Source: CADEDH01 sp039029735 (lineage in GTDB: Bacteria; Actinomycetota; Acidimicrobiia; Acidimicrobiales; SZUA-35). Taken from it: a stretch of 64,000 bases of DNA. Below, in pieces: positions 27,025 to 35,987 of this stretch. The translations under genes and the position numbers were made by a program. The stretch's first letter is position 1; every line of letters begins with the position of its first letter. The notes beneath the pieces are model-generated. The model saw only the letters and a program-made list of their open reading frames with translations, had not been told where the DNA came from and searched no databases. Location: NCBI GenBank assembly GCA_039029735.1, contig JBCCFL010000022.1, positions 1 to 64,000 of the forward strand, in the 5' to 3' direction.

Positions 27025-28218
27025 TCAGGCCGTGATCTGATAGACGAGCCGCTTGAACTCTCGCGAGAACGGGTGCCAGAACCCCGGCATCCGCTGCGTG
27101 GCGCAGATGGCAGCCACGCCGGCCTCGGGAGCGATCCACACATGGGTGCCAGCCATCCCGCCCCAGTGGTACTCGCCGGCAGCCGTGGTCGGCTCGCCGT
27201 CATCGGGTGCGTTCTTGAGGGCGAGGCCGAGCCCGAAAGTGGTGTCGGCCATGCGCCACATCGGGAACTGCACACCGACGTGCGGCGCAAGCTGATTGGT
27301 GCGCATGAGCTGCACGGTCTCGGGCTGGAGCAGCTGATGGCCGTTCCACGCGCCGTTGTTCACGAGCATCTGGACGAACGGCACGTAGTCGGCCAGGGTC
27401 GAGAACAGCCCCCCTCCGCCCGACAAGAAGGCCGGCGGTCCGTCCATGGGCCCTTCCGCACGGCTCGGGCTGAGGCCCGGCACCATCGGGCGCATGGGAT
27501 CGCTCGGATCGAACATGGTGGCGAGGCGGTCGCGCTTCGCCGGTGGCACCCAGAATGCGGTGTCGGTCATGGCGAGGGGCGCCAGGAGGCGTTCGGTCAT
27601 GAAGTCGTCGAAGCGGAAGCCGGACCACACTTCGATCAGGCGGGCCACCACGTCGGTGGCGAAGCTGTAGCGCCAGCTCGTGCCGGGCTCGAAGGCGAGT
27701 GGGAGGGGAGCGAGCGCCGTGATGAGTTCAGCGAGGGTGTGGCCCATCACCTGCGGTGGGGTCAGGCCGGCGGCGGCATAGCTCTGGTCGATGACCGCCG
27801 TGGGCTCGACGAAGCCGTAGGAGAGGCCCGACGAGTGGCTCAGGAGCTGCGCGATCGTGATCGAGCCCTGGGCAGGAACCACCTCCTCGGCCGACTGCGC
27901 ATCGGGGGTTAGCACCCGTCGATCGCCGAGTTCGGGCAGGTATCGCTCCACCGGATCGTCGAGGGCGAAGTGGCCCTCCTCGTGGAGCATCATCGCCAGC
28001 ACCGAGGTGATGAGCTTGGTGCTGGAGTGCATGCGAAGAATCGAGTCGATCTCGATCGTGCGGCCTGGTCCGTCGCCGCCGATGGTGCCGACGTCGATCA
28101 CGTCTGTGCCCCGCAGGATCACCCACGAGCAGTAGGGGAGCACGTCGTTGTTGACGTACTCGCTCATGCTGGAACGGATCGATGTGAAGTCGAGGCCGGA
28201 GGAAACAGTCTTGAGCAT
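27025..28218 (-). CDS. Class C beta-lactamase-family serine hydrolase
   Basis: A 397-residue protein with the penicillin-binding/class C fold. The nucleophile motif SxxK is Ser65-Ser-Thr-Lys68 in MHSSTKLIT. The second motif position reads YSF in WRYSFATDVVARLIE, where classic enzymes have YxN. The third is HWGG near the C-terminus. Related proteins include esterases, D-aminopeptidases and EstB-like enzymes; a true beta-lactamase is less likely because of the missing Asn and the lack of a signal peptide. The ATG has GGAGG upstream. It sits 34 bp upstream of the UGA-redoxin gene on the same strand, so they may be cotranscribed. Confidence 0.85.
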   Translation of the reverse strand: MLKTVSSGLDFTSIRSSMSEYVNNDVLPYCSWVILRGTDVIDVGTIGGDGPGRTIEIDSILRMHSSTKLITSVLAMMLHEEGHFALDDPVERYLPELGDRRVLTPDAQSAEEVVPAQGSITIAQLLSHSSGLSYGFVEPTAVIDQSYAAAGLTPPQVMGHTLAELITALAPLPLAFEPGTSWRYSFATDVVARLIEVWSGFRFDDFMTERLLAPLAMTDTAFWVPPAKRDRLATMFDPSDPMRPMVPGLSPSRAEGPMDGPPAFLSGGGGLFSTLADYVPFVQMLVNNGAWNGHQLLQPETVQLMRTNQLAPHVGVQFPMWRMADTTFGLGLALKNAPDDGEPTTAAGEYHWGGMAGTHVWIAPEAGVAAICATQRMPGFWHPFSREFKRLVYQITA

Positions 28219-28241
28219 GGGAACCTCCGAGTATCGGGCTT

Positions 28242-30086
28242 TCAGTGCCGCACTGGCTCACCGGGGGGCGAGGGAGCAGTGTGGTGCACTGGCCGTGGTG
28301 TTGTCATGTCCGGCGGGATGGAACGCCTCACTGCCCTGGCGGCCTCGATCCCGGGGCTGGTGCGGTCGATCTCAACCCGCCACCGGCCACGTAGGGCATT
28401 GATGGCCCACACCGCATCCGCTCGCAGCAGATCGTCGATCGTCACCTCTGCCTCGCGGACATGACCACGGACCAGGAGCGCGTTCCGGCCGACGCCGGGC
28501 AGGAGGCCTGCGGCCTGGCGCGGGGTGACCTGCTCGCCGTCGACATCGAGAACGAGGTTGGCGATGGTGGTTTCGGTCACCTCGCCGCTGGTGTTCCACA
28601 TGACGACATCGTCGGCCGACCCGCGGCGAGCAGCGGCCTCGTCGTAGCGATCGCGTCGAGTGGTCTTGTGGTGGAGGAACTCGTCGTCGGCGCGAACGGG
28701 CTCGGAGTCGACGACGACGCGCCATGGCCCGACGATGGACGCTGGCATCGCCGTCGGCGCCAGGTCGAAGCCGCCGTCGGGGGCGAGGAGGAGTCGGAGC
28801 TTCTGCGGATCGTCGGCATCCACCGCACGGACAGCCTCGGCGATGGCGTCGATGTCGCACGAGAACCCGAAGTGGGCGGCGCTCGTGGCCAGGCGTTCGA
28901 GGTGGCCATCGAGGAGGGCAACACCTGCGGACGGCGTCCATGCCATCGTCTCGATGAGCTGGAAGGGCCGCGTGGCGCGTTCGAGCACGGCGGCCTTGGT
29001 GAGGGCCTCCTGCCACTCGTCGGGCCCCGTGGAGTCCCACACGATGCCGCCGCCGACCCCGTAGGTGGCCCGCCCGGCAACACGGTCGACCCACACGGTG
29101 CGGATGGCAATGCTGAACTCTGCGTCGCCGCCCGGTGAGATCACGCCGATGGCTCCGGTGTAGAGGCCCCGGGGGCGGCGTTCGAGCTCGGCGATGATGC
29201 CGCTGGTCGAGATCTTGGGGGCACCGGTGATGGACGCTCCCGGGAACGTGGCGATGAACAGATCGGTCACGCCCCGGTCGGTGGTGGCTGTCACGGTCGA
29301 CGTCAGCTGATGCACCGTCGGGTACCGCTCGACGGTGTGCAACGACGTGGTCTGCACCGAGCCGACGTCGGCGATGCGGCCGAGATCGTTGCGCACCATG
29401 TCGACGATCATCGTGTTCTCGGCCCTGTCCTTCTCGCTGGCCACGAGCGCCCGGGCCAACTCCTCGTCGGCCTCGGGGTCGGGATGGCGGGGTCGGGTGC
29501 CCTTCATCGGTCGCGCCTCCACCGAGCGGCCCTGCCGCCTGACGAACAGCTCGGGGGACACCGAGCACGCGGCGGCATCGCCGAAGTCGAGGAACGCCAG
29601 GTGATCCGCTGGTTGGGCTCGACAGAGGGCAGCGAACAGACCTTCGGGGGCTCCATCGAATGCCGTGTCGAGGCGCATCGTGTAGTTCACCTGGTAGGTG
29701 TCGCCCGCCGCGATGCGCTCGTGGATCGCAGCCACGGCTCCCTCGTATTCGTCCTGGCGGTCCGACGTCACCCAGGCACCGGTGGCGAACGCCGCGTCGT
29801 GGGGCCCGGTCGACGGGGTGGCCTCGGCGAAGGCGGCCAGCGCAACGAGGGGAACATCGGTGTCGCGATCGCTCACGATCGCGGGATCGAATGCCGGGCC
29901 GGCGTCGTAGGCCACCATGCCGACCACCCACATGCCGTCACGAGCGGCCCGCTCAGCGGCGACCAACGTGGGGATCACGTCGTCGAGCGACCAGGCGGTG
30001 AAGGTGTCGAGCGGGCTCTCGAACGCGACCCAGCGGCGCTCGCCGTCACCGGCGTGTCGCATGAGTGCCCGCTGGATCGCGATCAT
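28242..30086 (-). CDS. pabBC: Aminodeoxychorismate synthase component I fused to aminodeoxychorismate lyase (PabB-PabC)
   Basis: A 614-residue bifunctional enzyme of p-aminobenzoate (folate) synthesis. The first about 390 residues are the chorismate-binding domain, which aminates chorismate. It contains TFPGASITGAPK (substrate loop), DMVRNDLGRIADVG, and YTGAIGVISPGGDAEFSIAIRT. The rest is a class IV PLP aminotransferase-fold lyase that releases pyruvate, with the PLP lysine in HHKTTRRDRYDEA and the VTETTIANL phosphate-binding segment. The glutaminase PabA is not in the window. The start is ATG 30086; the frame continues upstream antisense to the P450 gene and is not used. The fused order is known in many bacteria. 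Confidence 0.93.
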   Translation of the reverse strand: MIAIQRALMRHAGDGERRWVAFESPLDTFTAWSLDDVIPTLVAAERAARDGMWVVGMVAYDAGPAFDPAIVSDRDTDVPLVALAAFAEATPSTGPHDAAFATGAWVTSDRQDEYEGAVAAIHERIAAGDTYQVNYTMRLDTAFDGAPEGLFAALCRAQPADHLAFLDFGDAAACSVSPELFVRRQGRSVEARPMKGTRPRHPDPEADEELARALVASEKDRAENTMIVDMVRNDLGRIADVGSVQTTSLHTVERYPTVHQLTSTVTATTDRGVTDLFIATFPGASITGAPKISTSGIIAELERRPRGLYTGAIGVISPGGDAEFSIAIRTVWVDRVAGRATYGVGGGIVWDSTGPDEWQEALTKAAVLERATRPFQLIETMAWTPSAGVALLDGHLERLATSAAHFGFSCDIDAIAEAVRAVDADDPQKLRLLLAPDGGFDLAPTAMPASIVGPWRVVVDSEPVRADDEFLHHKTTRRDRYDEAAARRGSADDVVMWNTSGEVTETTIANLVLDVDGEQVTPRQAAGLLPGVGRNALLVRGHVREAEVTIDDLLRADAVWAINALRGRWRVEIDRTSPGIEAARAVRRSIPPDMTTPRPVHHTAPSPPGEPVRH

Positions 30087-30151
30087 CGCCCGCACGATAG
30101 GGCCGTGAGGCGTCGACCGGTCCGGTCGGGTGGCACTCGACCGGAGCCCGG

Positions 30152-30188
30152 GAGGCACTAGGTGCCTCGTTGTCGCCTGGTCTAGATT
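30152..30188 (+). promoter_or_regulatory. Palindrome and -10-like hexamer upstream of the P450 gene
   Basis: GAGGCAC-TAG-GTGCCTC (30152-30168) is a perfect 7-bp inverted repeat. TAGATT, a TANNNT actinobacterial -10 hexamer, follows at 30183-30188. The palindrome would overlap the -35 region, the expected position for a repressor. No adjacent regulator gene is an obvious owner. Confidence 0.4.
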
Positions 30189-30245
30189 CTGGTGACGGTG
30201 GTGGCCGATCGCGTGACCCCACCGGCGGAGCAAAGGGGGCCCGAC

Positions 30246-31460
30246 ATGGCCGACAGACAGCCCGTCCAGAACTGGGCAACTGACTACGACATCTTCGATC
30301 ACGACTTCGTCACCGACCCGTACCCGATCTGGGCCGACCTGCGCGGTCCGTGCCCGGTGGCCCACTCCGAGCGGTGGGGTGGCTCGTTCATGCCGAGCAC
30401 CTTCGAGACGGTCACCTCGGTTGCCCATGACGTGGAGAACTTCACGTCGTTCGAGATCACGGTGGCCCCCATCCCGATCACCTACGACGCCGACGGGAAC
30501 CGGTTGCGATCGATCATCGCCTCGGATCCGCCCGAGCACACCCCGGAGCGGCGGCTGATGCTGCCCTTCTTCTCGCCGAAGAAGGTCGAGGACTACCGCC
30601 AGCCCACGCGCGAGCTGTGCCGCCATCTGATCTCCCAGTTCATCGAGCGGGGCGAGGTCGACGCAGCTGGCGAGTACGCACGCCAGATCCCGCCCCGGGT
30701 GATCGCCGAGATCCTCGGCATCGATCCCGAGATGGCCGACGACTTCACCGAGTGGGTGCAGGGCGTACTGGAGCTCGGCCTGACTGATCCGGAGATCCGT
30801 GAGAAGTATCGGCTGAAGATCAACGAGTTCTTCCTCTCCGAGATTGCTCGGCGCCAGGCGGATCCGGGCGACGACCTGATCTCGTTCCTGCTCAACGCCG
30901 AGATCGACGGTGAGCCCGTTCCCATGAACGTGATCCAGGGCAACCTGTCGCTGATGCTGATCGCTGGGATCGACACCACCTGGAGCTCCATCGGATCGGC
31001 CCTCTGGCATCTGGCGTCGCACCCCGAGGATCTGCAGCGGCTCGTCGACGAACCCGAGCTGCTGCCCATCGCCGTCGAAGAACTGCTTCGGGCCTACTCA
31101 CCGGTCACGATGGCCCGGCTCGCCCGCAACGACACCGAGATCGCCGGCTGTCCGGTGAGCAAGGGCGATCGCGTGCTGCTCTCGTTCCCCGCCGCCAACC
31201 GCGATCCCGAGATGTTCGAGAATCCCGAAGAGGTAGTCATCGATCGTGCGGTGAACCGCCACGTGGCCTTCGGGGCCGGCATTCACCGATGCCTCGGCTC
31301 GAACCTGGCCCGCATGGAGATGCAGGTGGCGATCGAGGAGTTCATCGCCCAGCTGCCGACCTTCGAGCTGGCTGACCCCGACGCCGTCACCTGGGCTGGT
31401 GGTCAGGTGCGCGGCCCCCGCAACCTGCCCGTCACCTTCCCGGTTCGCCAGCACCTGTAA
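30246..31460 (+). CDS. Cytochrome P450
   Basis: A 404-residue soluble bacterial P450. The heme loop is FGAGIHRCLG with Cys349. The I-helix oxygen-activation motif is LIAGIDTTWSS and the K-helix ExxR is EELLR. It catalyses monooxygenation and needs ferredoxin or flavodoxin partners, which are not encoded nearby. ATG 30246 is chosen because AAAGGGGG is placed six bases upstream; a GTG at 30192, just after the -10-like hexamer, would allow an 18-residue leaderless extension. The sequence style (DPPEHTPERRLMLPFFSPKK) is close to actinobacterial P450s acting on lipophilic substrates, but the substrate cannot be assigned. Confidence 0.95.
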   Translation: MADRQPVQNWATDYDIFDHDFVTDPYPIWADLRGPCPVAHSERWGGSFMPSTFETVTSVAHDVENFTSFEITVAPIPITYDADGNRLRSIIASDPPEHTPERRLMLPFFSPKKVEDYRQPTRELCRHLISQFIERGEVDAAGEYARQIPPRVIAEILGIDPEMADDFTEWVQGVLELGLTDPEIREKYRLKINEFFLSEIARRQADPGDDLISFLLNAEIDGEPVPMNVIQGNLSLMLIAGIDTTWSSIGSALWHLASHPEDLQRLVDEPELLPIAVEELLRAYSPVTMARLARNDTEIAGCPVSKGDRVLLSFPAANRDPEMFENPEEVVIDRAVNRHVAFGAGIHRCLGSNLARMEMQVAIEEFIAQLPTFELADPDAVTWAGGQVRGPRNLPVTFPVRQHL

Positions 31461-31487
31461 CCGGACCCGGCCGGGCCGCCGGGGCGC

Positions 31488-31913
31488 CTACCGCTCCGGG
31501 TCGAAGTGGCGGAGAACCCACCACCCCGTGCCGCCCAGGGTTGCGGCCGCGGCGCCGTTGATCAGCGTGATCCAGATGCTGGTCAGGATGCTCGGTGTGC
31601 CGAAGGCGATCGTGTGAAACGTGGCGGCCAGGCCGAGCACCATCACGACGCCGGCCGCCCGCCGGGTGAGGGTGACCAGGCCCGGGGTGACGCTTCCGGT
31701 CGGCGACAGCACCACGATCATCACGGCGCCGAGGGCGAGGATGCCGATCGTCGAGCTCACTGGAGCGAAGAAGCGGGCGGCCAAGGAGTCGATCGTGAAG
31801 TTGCCCGTCGCCTCTTCGATGGCCTGAACCACCCCGGCGGAGACGCGCAGGGTGAGCGCCACGAGGGCGCCGATGATCGCGAGCTCGCGCGCCTCGTCCC
31901 GTGATACCGACAT
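31488..31913 (-). CDS. Small integral membrane protein, about four helices
   Basis: A 141-residue protein of unknown function. Hydrophobic segments lie at about 12-32, 50-70, 87-105 and 110-130, joined by short charged loops; the C-terminus (WWVLRHFDPER) is basic/acidic. No catalytic motif is visible. It lies 49 bp downstream of the AI-2E-type transporter gene on the same strand and converges with the P450 gene. Confidence 0.6.
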   Translation of the reverse strand: MSVSRDEARELAIIGALVALTLRVSAGVVQAIEEATGNFTIDSLAARFFAPVSSTIGILALGAVMIVVLSPTGSVTPGLVTLTRRAAGVVMVLGLAATFHTIAFGTPSILTSIWITLINGAAAATLGGTGWWVLRHFDPER

Positions 31914-31962
31914 CTGGTGCCCGAGGATACGGGCGAAGGCGCCAGGCGAGGCCGGGCGCGGC

Positions 31963-33093
31963 TCACCCGCCTTCGGTCACCACCGACATGCCAGGATCGG
32001 GAGGAGAGGCCTCGCTGTCAGGATCGGGCCCCGACAGCACGGTGATCACGGCGACCACGGCGGCAGTGACGGGAACAGCCACGACGGCGCCCGGGATACC
32101 GGCCACGATGCCGCCTGCGGTGAGGGCCACGAGTACCACAGAGGGGTGGAGCTTGACCGAGCGGCTCATCACCATCGGGATGATCACGTCGCCCTCGATC
32201 TGCTGGATGCCGAGAACCACCGCGGCGACGAGCAGTGCATCGGTGGGCCCGTTCGCCACCAGGGCGACCAGAACGGCGAGACCGCCCGCTACCACCACAC
32301 CGAGGATCGGGACGAAGGCGGCGAAGAACGCGAGGACCGACAGTGCGAACACGAGGGGAACGCCGATGATCACGAGGGCGATGCCGAGGGCGATGGCATC
32401 GAACAAGCCGGCGATGGCCATGCCACCCAGCCAGCTGCGGAGCGTTTCCATGAGCCGGAAGCCGGCCTTGTTGATCACCGCCCGGCGATCATCGGCGGGG
32501 ATGCGCGACACGAACCAGCGCCACATCGACCCCCCGTCGTGCACGAAGTAGAAGGTCAACACGATCGCGAGCACGGCGCCGGTCAGGACCTCGGCGACCA
32601 CGCTCAGCCCCGCAGAGGGGTTGAGAAGCACACCGTCAACGGCGTCGGAGACGCGGGCCTGGAAGTCGGTTTCGAGGTCGTTCACCTGGGTTTCGCTCAA
32701 CCCGAGGGGCCCCGTCTGGGCCCACTCCTTGATGTCGTCGCCCGCCTCGTTCACCCGGGCACTCACGTCGCCGAACTCGTCGACGAAGCGGGGTACCACT
32801 GCGACGAAGAGGCTAACGAGCGCGGCGGCCACGCCGAGCACCCCGATCCACGTTGCCAGGATCCGGGGGAGCCCGCGTTGGTGCATCCACCGCACCGGAG
32901 GCTCGATCGCCGACGTGGCGATCACGGCGACGAGCACGGCGAACACCACGAACTGGAGGATCGTGACCAGCCACACCACCACGTAGAGGGCAGCGGCGAC
33001 CACGAGCACCCGCCACGACCAGCTGGCCGCTCGATCGAGACCGGCAGGAACCACCCACCGATCTCGCTTCCCCTTGGCTTCCGGTTCGCTCAC
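31963..33093 (-). CDS. AI-2E family (PerM/YdiK-type) transporter
   Basis: A 376-residue membrane protein. It has an N-terminal pair of helices, a large external helical domain (about 90-190), then five or six helices containing the family signature IQQIEGDVIIPMVMSRSVKLHP. Members are proposed permeases or exporters of small molecules, or Na+/H+ antiporters; autoinducer transport is not general. The start is GTG 33093 with GGAAGGA upstream. The four-helix protein gene follows on the same strand; the prepilin-like gene diverges. Confidence 0.9.
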   Translation of the reverse strand: MSEPEAKGKRDRWVVPAGLDRAASWSWRVLVVAAALYVVVWLVTILQFVVFAVLVAVIATSAIEPPVRWMHQRGLPRILATWIGVLGVAAALVSLFVAVVPRFVDEFGDVSARVNEAGDDIKEWAQTGPLGLSETQVNDLETDFQARVSDAVDGVLLNPSAGLSVVAEVLTGAVLAIVLTFYFVHDGGSMWRWFVSRIPADDRRAVINKAGFRLMETLRSWLGGMAIAGLFDAIALGIALVIIGVPLVFALSVLAFFAAFVPILGVVVAGGLAVLVALVANGPTDALLVAAVVLGIQQIEGDVIIPMVMSRSVKLHPSVVLVALTAGGIVAGIPGAVVAVPVTAAVVAVITVLSGPDPDSEASPPDPGMSVVTEGG

Positions 33094-33253
33094 CGCCTCG
33101 TCCTTCCGATGGATCCCTATCGGCCCGCCCGCGTTACAGAATAGGGAATGTCGGGGCCCTTACCGTCGCACCCTCGGGCGTGTTTCGGGTGACGTTGGCC
33201 GCAGGGCCAGGAACCACTCAAGAACGTCGGTTGGATCTGTCGATGGAACCTCC

Positions 33254-34030
33254 ATGGTCCGTTCGATCCTGCTCCGCCGCGTCAGCCCCGGGGCGCGTTC
33301 GGAGCGCGGTGTGTCCGGCGCCGAGATGGCGCTCCTGCTGGCTGTTGTGGCGCTGGGCGCCGTCGGCGGACTGACGGTCGTGGGCGGGTCGCTCGGCGGC
33401 GGCAGTGATCTCGACACCGCCAGCGCGGCGCTCGGCGAAGAGGCCGTCCTCATCGATGAGAACACGGCGGATGGGGCGAGCGCAGGCAGCGGCGCCGGTG
33501 GCAGCAGCGGCGTGTTCGGTGGCGCCGCCGAGGGTGTGTCGGGCACTGGCCTCGACGGGGGCTTCACCAGCGACCCCGAGGTCGGCGGCTACTGGAACAC
33601 CCATCGTCCCGGCGAGTTCATCGGTGAATGGGAGGTGGTGGCCGGCAGCGTCGACGCCAAGGTCACCCACTCCGCCAGCTTCGGTCTCGGTGACGAGGAC
33701 GACCAGTTCATGGACCTCAACGGGAGCAACGCCGCAGGCCACATCCGCCGCACCGTGGACGTCTTCCCCGACACCGAGTACAACCTGAGCGTCGACCTCG
33801 GCGAGAACACCTACGGCGGCCCGGCGGTGAAGTCGATGGAGATCATCTGGAACGGGGAGGTGATCTCCACCCTGGAGGTGGACCTTCCGTCCAGCAACGA
33901 GTTGAAGACGTTCACCGTGCGGCTGCCTCCGTCGTCGACGGGCGAGGCAGTACTCGAATTCCGCAGTTTGCACGGCGGCTCCTACGGCGTGCTGATCGAC
34001 AACCCGACGCTCACGCTCGTACCTCGCTGA
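33254..34030 (+). CDS. Prepilin-like protein with C-terminal DUF642/galactose-binding-like domain
   Basis: A 258-residue protein. Its basic leader ends in RSERG, followed by VSGAEMALLLAVVALGAVGG, which fits a type IV prepilin: cleavage after Gly, Glu at +5, then a hydrophobic helix, as in Flp/TadE-type pilins. After a Gly/Ser/Ala linker, residues about 115-258 form a beta-sandwich of the DUF642 type (YNLSVDLGENTYGG, VDLPSSNELKTFTVRLP, GVLIDNPTLTLV), which in other proteins binds carbohydrates. No prepilin peptidase or secretion ATPase is nearby. ATG 33254 is selected because it precedes the leader directly; its Shine-Dalgarno is weak. Confidence 0.72.
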   Translation: MVRSILLRRVSPGARSERGVSGAEMALLLAVVALGAVGGLTVVGGSLGGGSDLDTASAALGEEAVLIDENTADGASAGSGAGGSSGVFGGAAEGVSGTGLDGGFTSDPEVGGYWNTHRPGEFIGEWEVVAGSVDAKVTHSASFGLGDEDDQFMDLNGSNAAGHIRRTVDVFPDTEYNLSVDLGENTYGGPAVKSMEIIWNGEVISTLEVDLPSSNELKTFTVRLPPSSTGEAVLEFRSLHGGSYGVLIDNPTLTLVPR

Positions 34031-34036
34031 GCGGGC

Positions 34037-34846
34037 TCACTCCACAGCCCGGTTCACCGACACGCGGCCCAGACCGTCGATCGTGGCCGTGGCAGTCTCG
34101 CCAGGCCCGAGATCGGTCACCTGCGTGGCCGTGCCGGTCGAGATGATCGCGCCAGCAGCCACGGTGATCCCTCGCTCGCCGAGATGTCCGAGCAGCCACG
34201 CCAGCACCCCAAGCGGGTCGCCCAGCACGTCGGCCCCGGTGCCCTGACCGGTGATCGTTCCGCCGACCTCCATCGTGGCAGCCCGGGTGACCAGGTCGTC
34301 GGGGGCAACGTCGGCGTGGGCCTCGCCGACCACTAGGAGCGAGTTGCTGCCGGCGTCGGCGATGAGCGCGTTCAGGGGCATGCCGATGAAGTGGGCGTAG
34401 CGGCCACCGACCACCTCGATGGCGGCGTGGACCGATGCGATCGAACCCACGAGGGCGGCCGGGTCGCGCCGCTCGGCCGCAGGCTCCACGGTTTCGGCCA
34501 TGGTGAAGGCGAACTCGCCCTCGAGCTTGGGCTCGGCCGGCAGCTGTGCGTTCGCCACCATGGCACCGTCGGCGAGAACCGAGTAGATGCGACCGGCGAA
34601 GGGCCCGTCGGCACCCAGGAGCTGCTGAGCGTGCAGTGAGGTGCACCCGATCTTCCACCCCAGCACCGGCCACCCGCTGAGCGACGCCACTTCGTCGTCG
34701 ACCGCATTGGCTTCCGCCGTGGTGGCTGGTACCAGTTCGTCGGCGAGTGATTCGATGCCGACACCCAGCTGGCGGGCTTCGATGAGCCGGGTGGCGAGTT
34801 CTCGAACTCGGCCCTGATCGATGGCGGGCGCTGAGGGATTGCTCAT
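34037..34846 (-). CDS. 2-keto-4-pentenoate hydratase family protein (MhpD/HpcG-like)
   Basis: A 269-residue enzyme. VLGWKIGCTSLHAQQLLG and PKLEGEFAFTM match the conserved core of 2-hydroxypentadienoate and 2-oxohept-3-ene-dioate hydratases, where the two Glu of EGEF help bind the divalent metal. These enzymes add water to vinylpyruvate-type products of aromatic meta-cleavage. No dioxygenase, aldolase or other pathway gene is adjacent, so a role in aromatic catabolism is only inferred. It converges with the prepilin-like gene and diverges from galK. Confidence 0.85.
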   Translation of the reverse strand: MSNPSAPAIDQGRVRELATRLIEARQLGVGIESLADELVPATTAEANAVDDEVASLSGWPVLGWKIGCTSLHAQQLLGADGPFAGRIYSVLADGAMVANAQLPAEPKLEGEFAFTMAETVEPAAERRDPAALVGSIASVHAAIEVVGGRYAHFIGMPLNALIADAGSNSLLVVGEAHADVAPDDLVTRAATMEVGGTITGQGTGADVLGDPLGVLAWLLGHLGERGITVAAGAIISTGTATQVTDLGPGETATATIDGLGRVSVNRAVE

Positions 34847-34966
34847 GGAACGACGCTAGCCCCCCGACTGTGCGAGAACGGCGGACGTGTCCGACTCCAC
34901 ACCTCGTTTGGGCCGCCGCCCCGCGCCCTACCCTGGGCCGCCAACCAACTCGGGAGGAGGCACCCC

Positions 34967-35962
34967 ATGGGGGAACAGCTGCTGGTTCGGGCGCCCGGTC
35001 GCGTCAATCTGATCGGTGACCACACGGACTACACCGGTGGGCTCGTCTTTCCGATGTCGATCGACCGGTGGACCGACATCTCCTTCACCGCCGACGCCGA
35101 TCGCATCACCCTCAGCTCCGCCGACGACAGCCAGCCGGTGGATCTCGCCGTCGCCGGTACCGAGGACCCCCGCAGCGTCCCTGGGTGGGGCCGCTACATC
35201 GCAGCGGTGCGAAACGAGTTCGCGCCCGAACGAGGGTGTCGCGGGTCGGTCGCCACCACGATCCCGGTCGGGTCTGGGTTGTCGTCGAGCGCCGCGCTCG
35301 AAGCAGCAGCCGCCATCGCACTCGGGTTCGAAGGAACGCCGCTCGAACTGGCCCAGGGCTGTCAGCGGGCCGAGCATGCCGCCACCGGAGTGCCCACCGG
35401 GATCATGGATCAGCTGTGCATCGCCGCATCGGTCGAGGGCGCGGCCACGATGATCGACTGCGAGTCGCTCGTGGTCACTCCGGTGCCGATGCCGACCGAC
35501 GTGGCCGTCGTGGTCCGCTTCATCGCCCATCGCACGCTCGAAGGCTCCGAGTACGAGACCAGGGTGGCCGAGTGCAGAGAGGCCGAATCCGTTGTGGGCC
35601 CGCTACGAAAGGCCGACGCTGACGCCGTGGCCAGGATCGCTGATCCGGTGATCCGGCGCCGTGCCGCCCACGTGGTGTCGGAGAACGCCCGGGTGGACGC
35701 GTTCGCCGCTGCGCTGGCAGCCGCCGACTTTGCCGAGGCGGGCCGCATCATGACCGACGGCCACGCCAGCCTCCGCGACCTCTACGAGGTGTCGACACCG
35801 GAGATGGACGCTGCGGTCGACGAGCTGAACGCCATCAGTGGTGTGTTCGGCGCCCGCATGACCGGGGGCGGGTTCGGCGGCTGCGTGGTGGCGCTGTGCG
35901 ATCCTGAGGCCGACGTGGAGGGCTGGTGGGTCAAGCCCGTGGCGGGCGCCGCGCTCGCCTGA
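34967..35962 (+). CDS. galK: Galactokinase
   Basis: A 331-residue GHMP kinase that phosphorylates galactose at C1 (Leloir pathway). The galactokinase signature GRVNLIGDHTDYTGG lies at the N-terminus. The GHMP ATP loop is PVGSGLSSSAALE, and motif 3 is GARMTGGGFGGC. It is shorter than the usual about 380 residues, mainly because the N-terminal extension and some loops are missing. GGGAGGAGG precedes the ATG. Neither galT nor galE is nearby; GHMP relatives such as arabinokinase are possible but less likely given the signature. Confidence 0.88.
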   Translation: MGEQLLVRAPGRVNLIGDHTDYTGGLVFPMSIDRWTDISFTADADRITLSSADDSQPVDLAVAGTEDPRSVPGWGRYIAAVRNEFAPERGCRGSVATTIPVGSGLSSSAALEAAAAIALGFEGTPLELAQGCQRAEHAATGVPTGIMDQLCIAASVEGAATMIDCESLVVTPVPMPTDVAVVVRFIAHRTLEGSEYETRVAECREAESVVGPLRKADADAVARIADPVIRRRAAHVVSENARVDAFAAALAAADFAEAGRIMTDGHASLRDLYEVSTPEMDAAVDELNAISGVFGARMTGGGFGGCVVALCDPEADVEGWWVKPVAGAALA

Positions 35963-35987
35963 GTGGTGCTGAGTCCGACTCCTCGCA

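Noticed and set aside
30087..31022. N-terminal extension of the PabB-PabC frame by 312 residues
   Set aside because: The extension runs antisense through the P450 gene and has no similarity to chorismate enzymes; ATG 30086 matches the family start.
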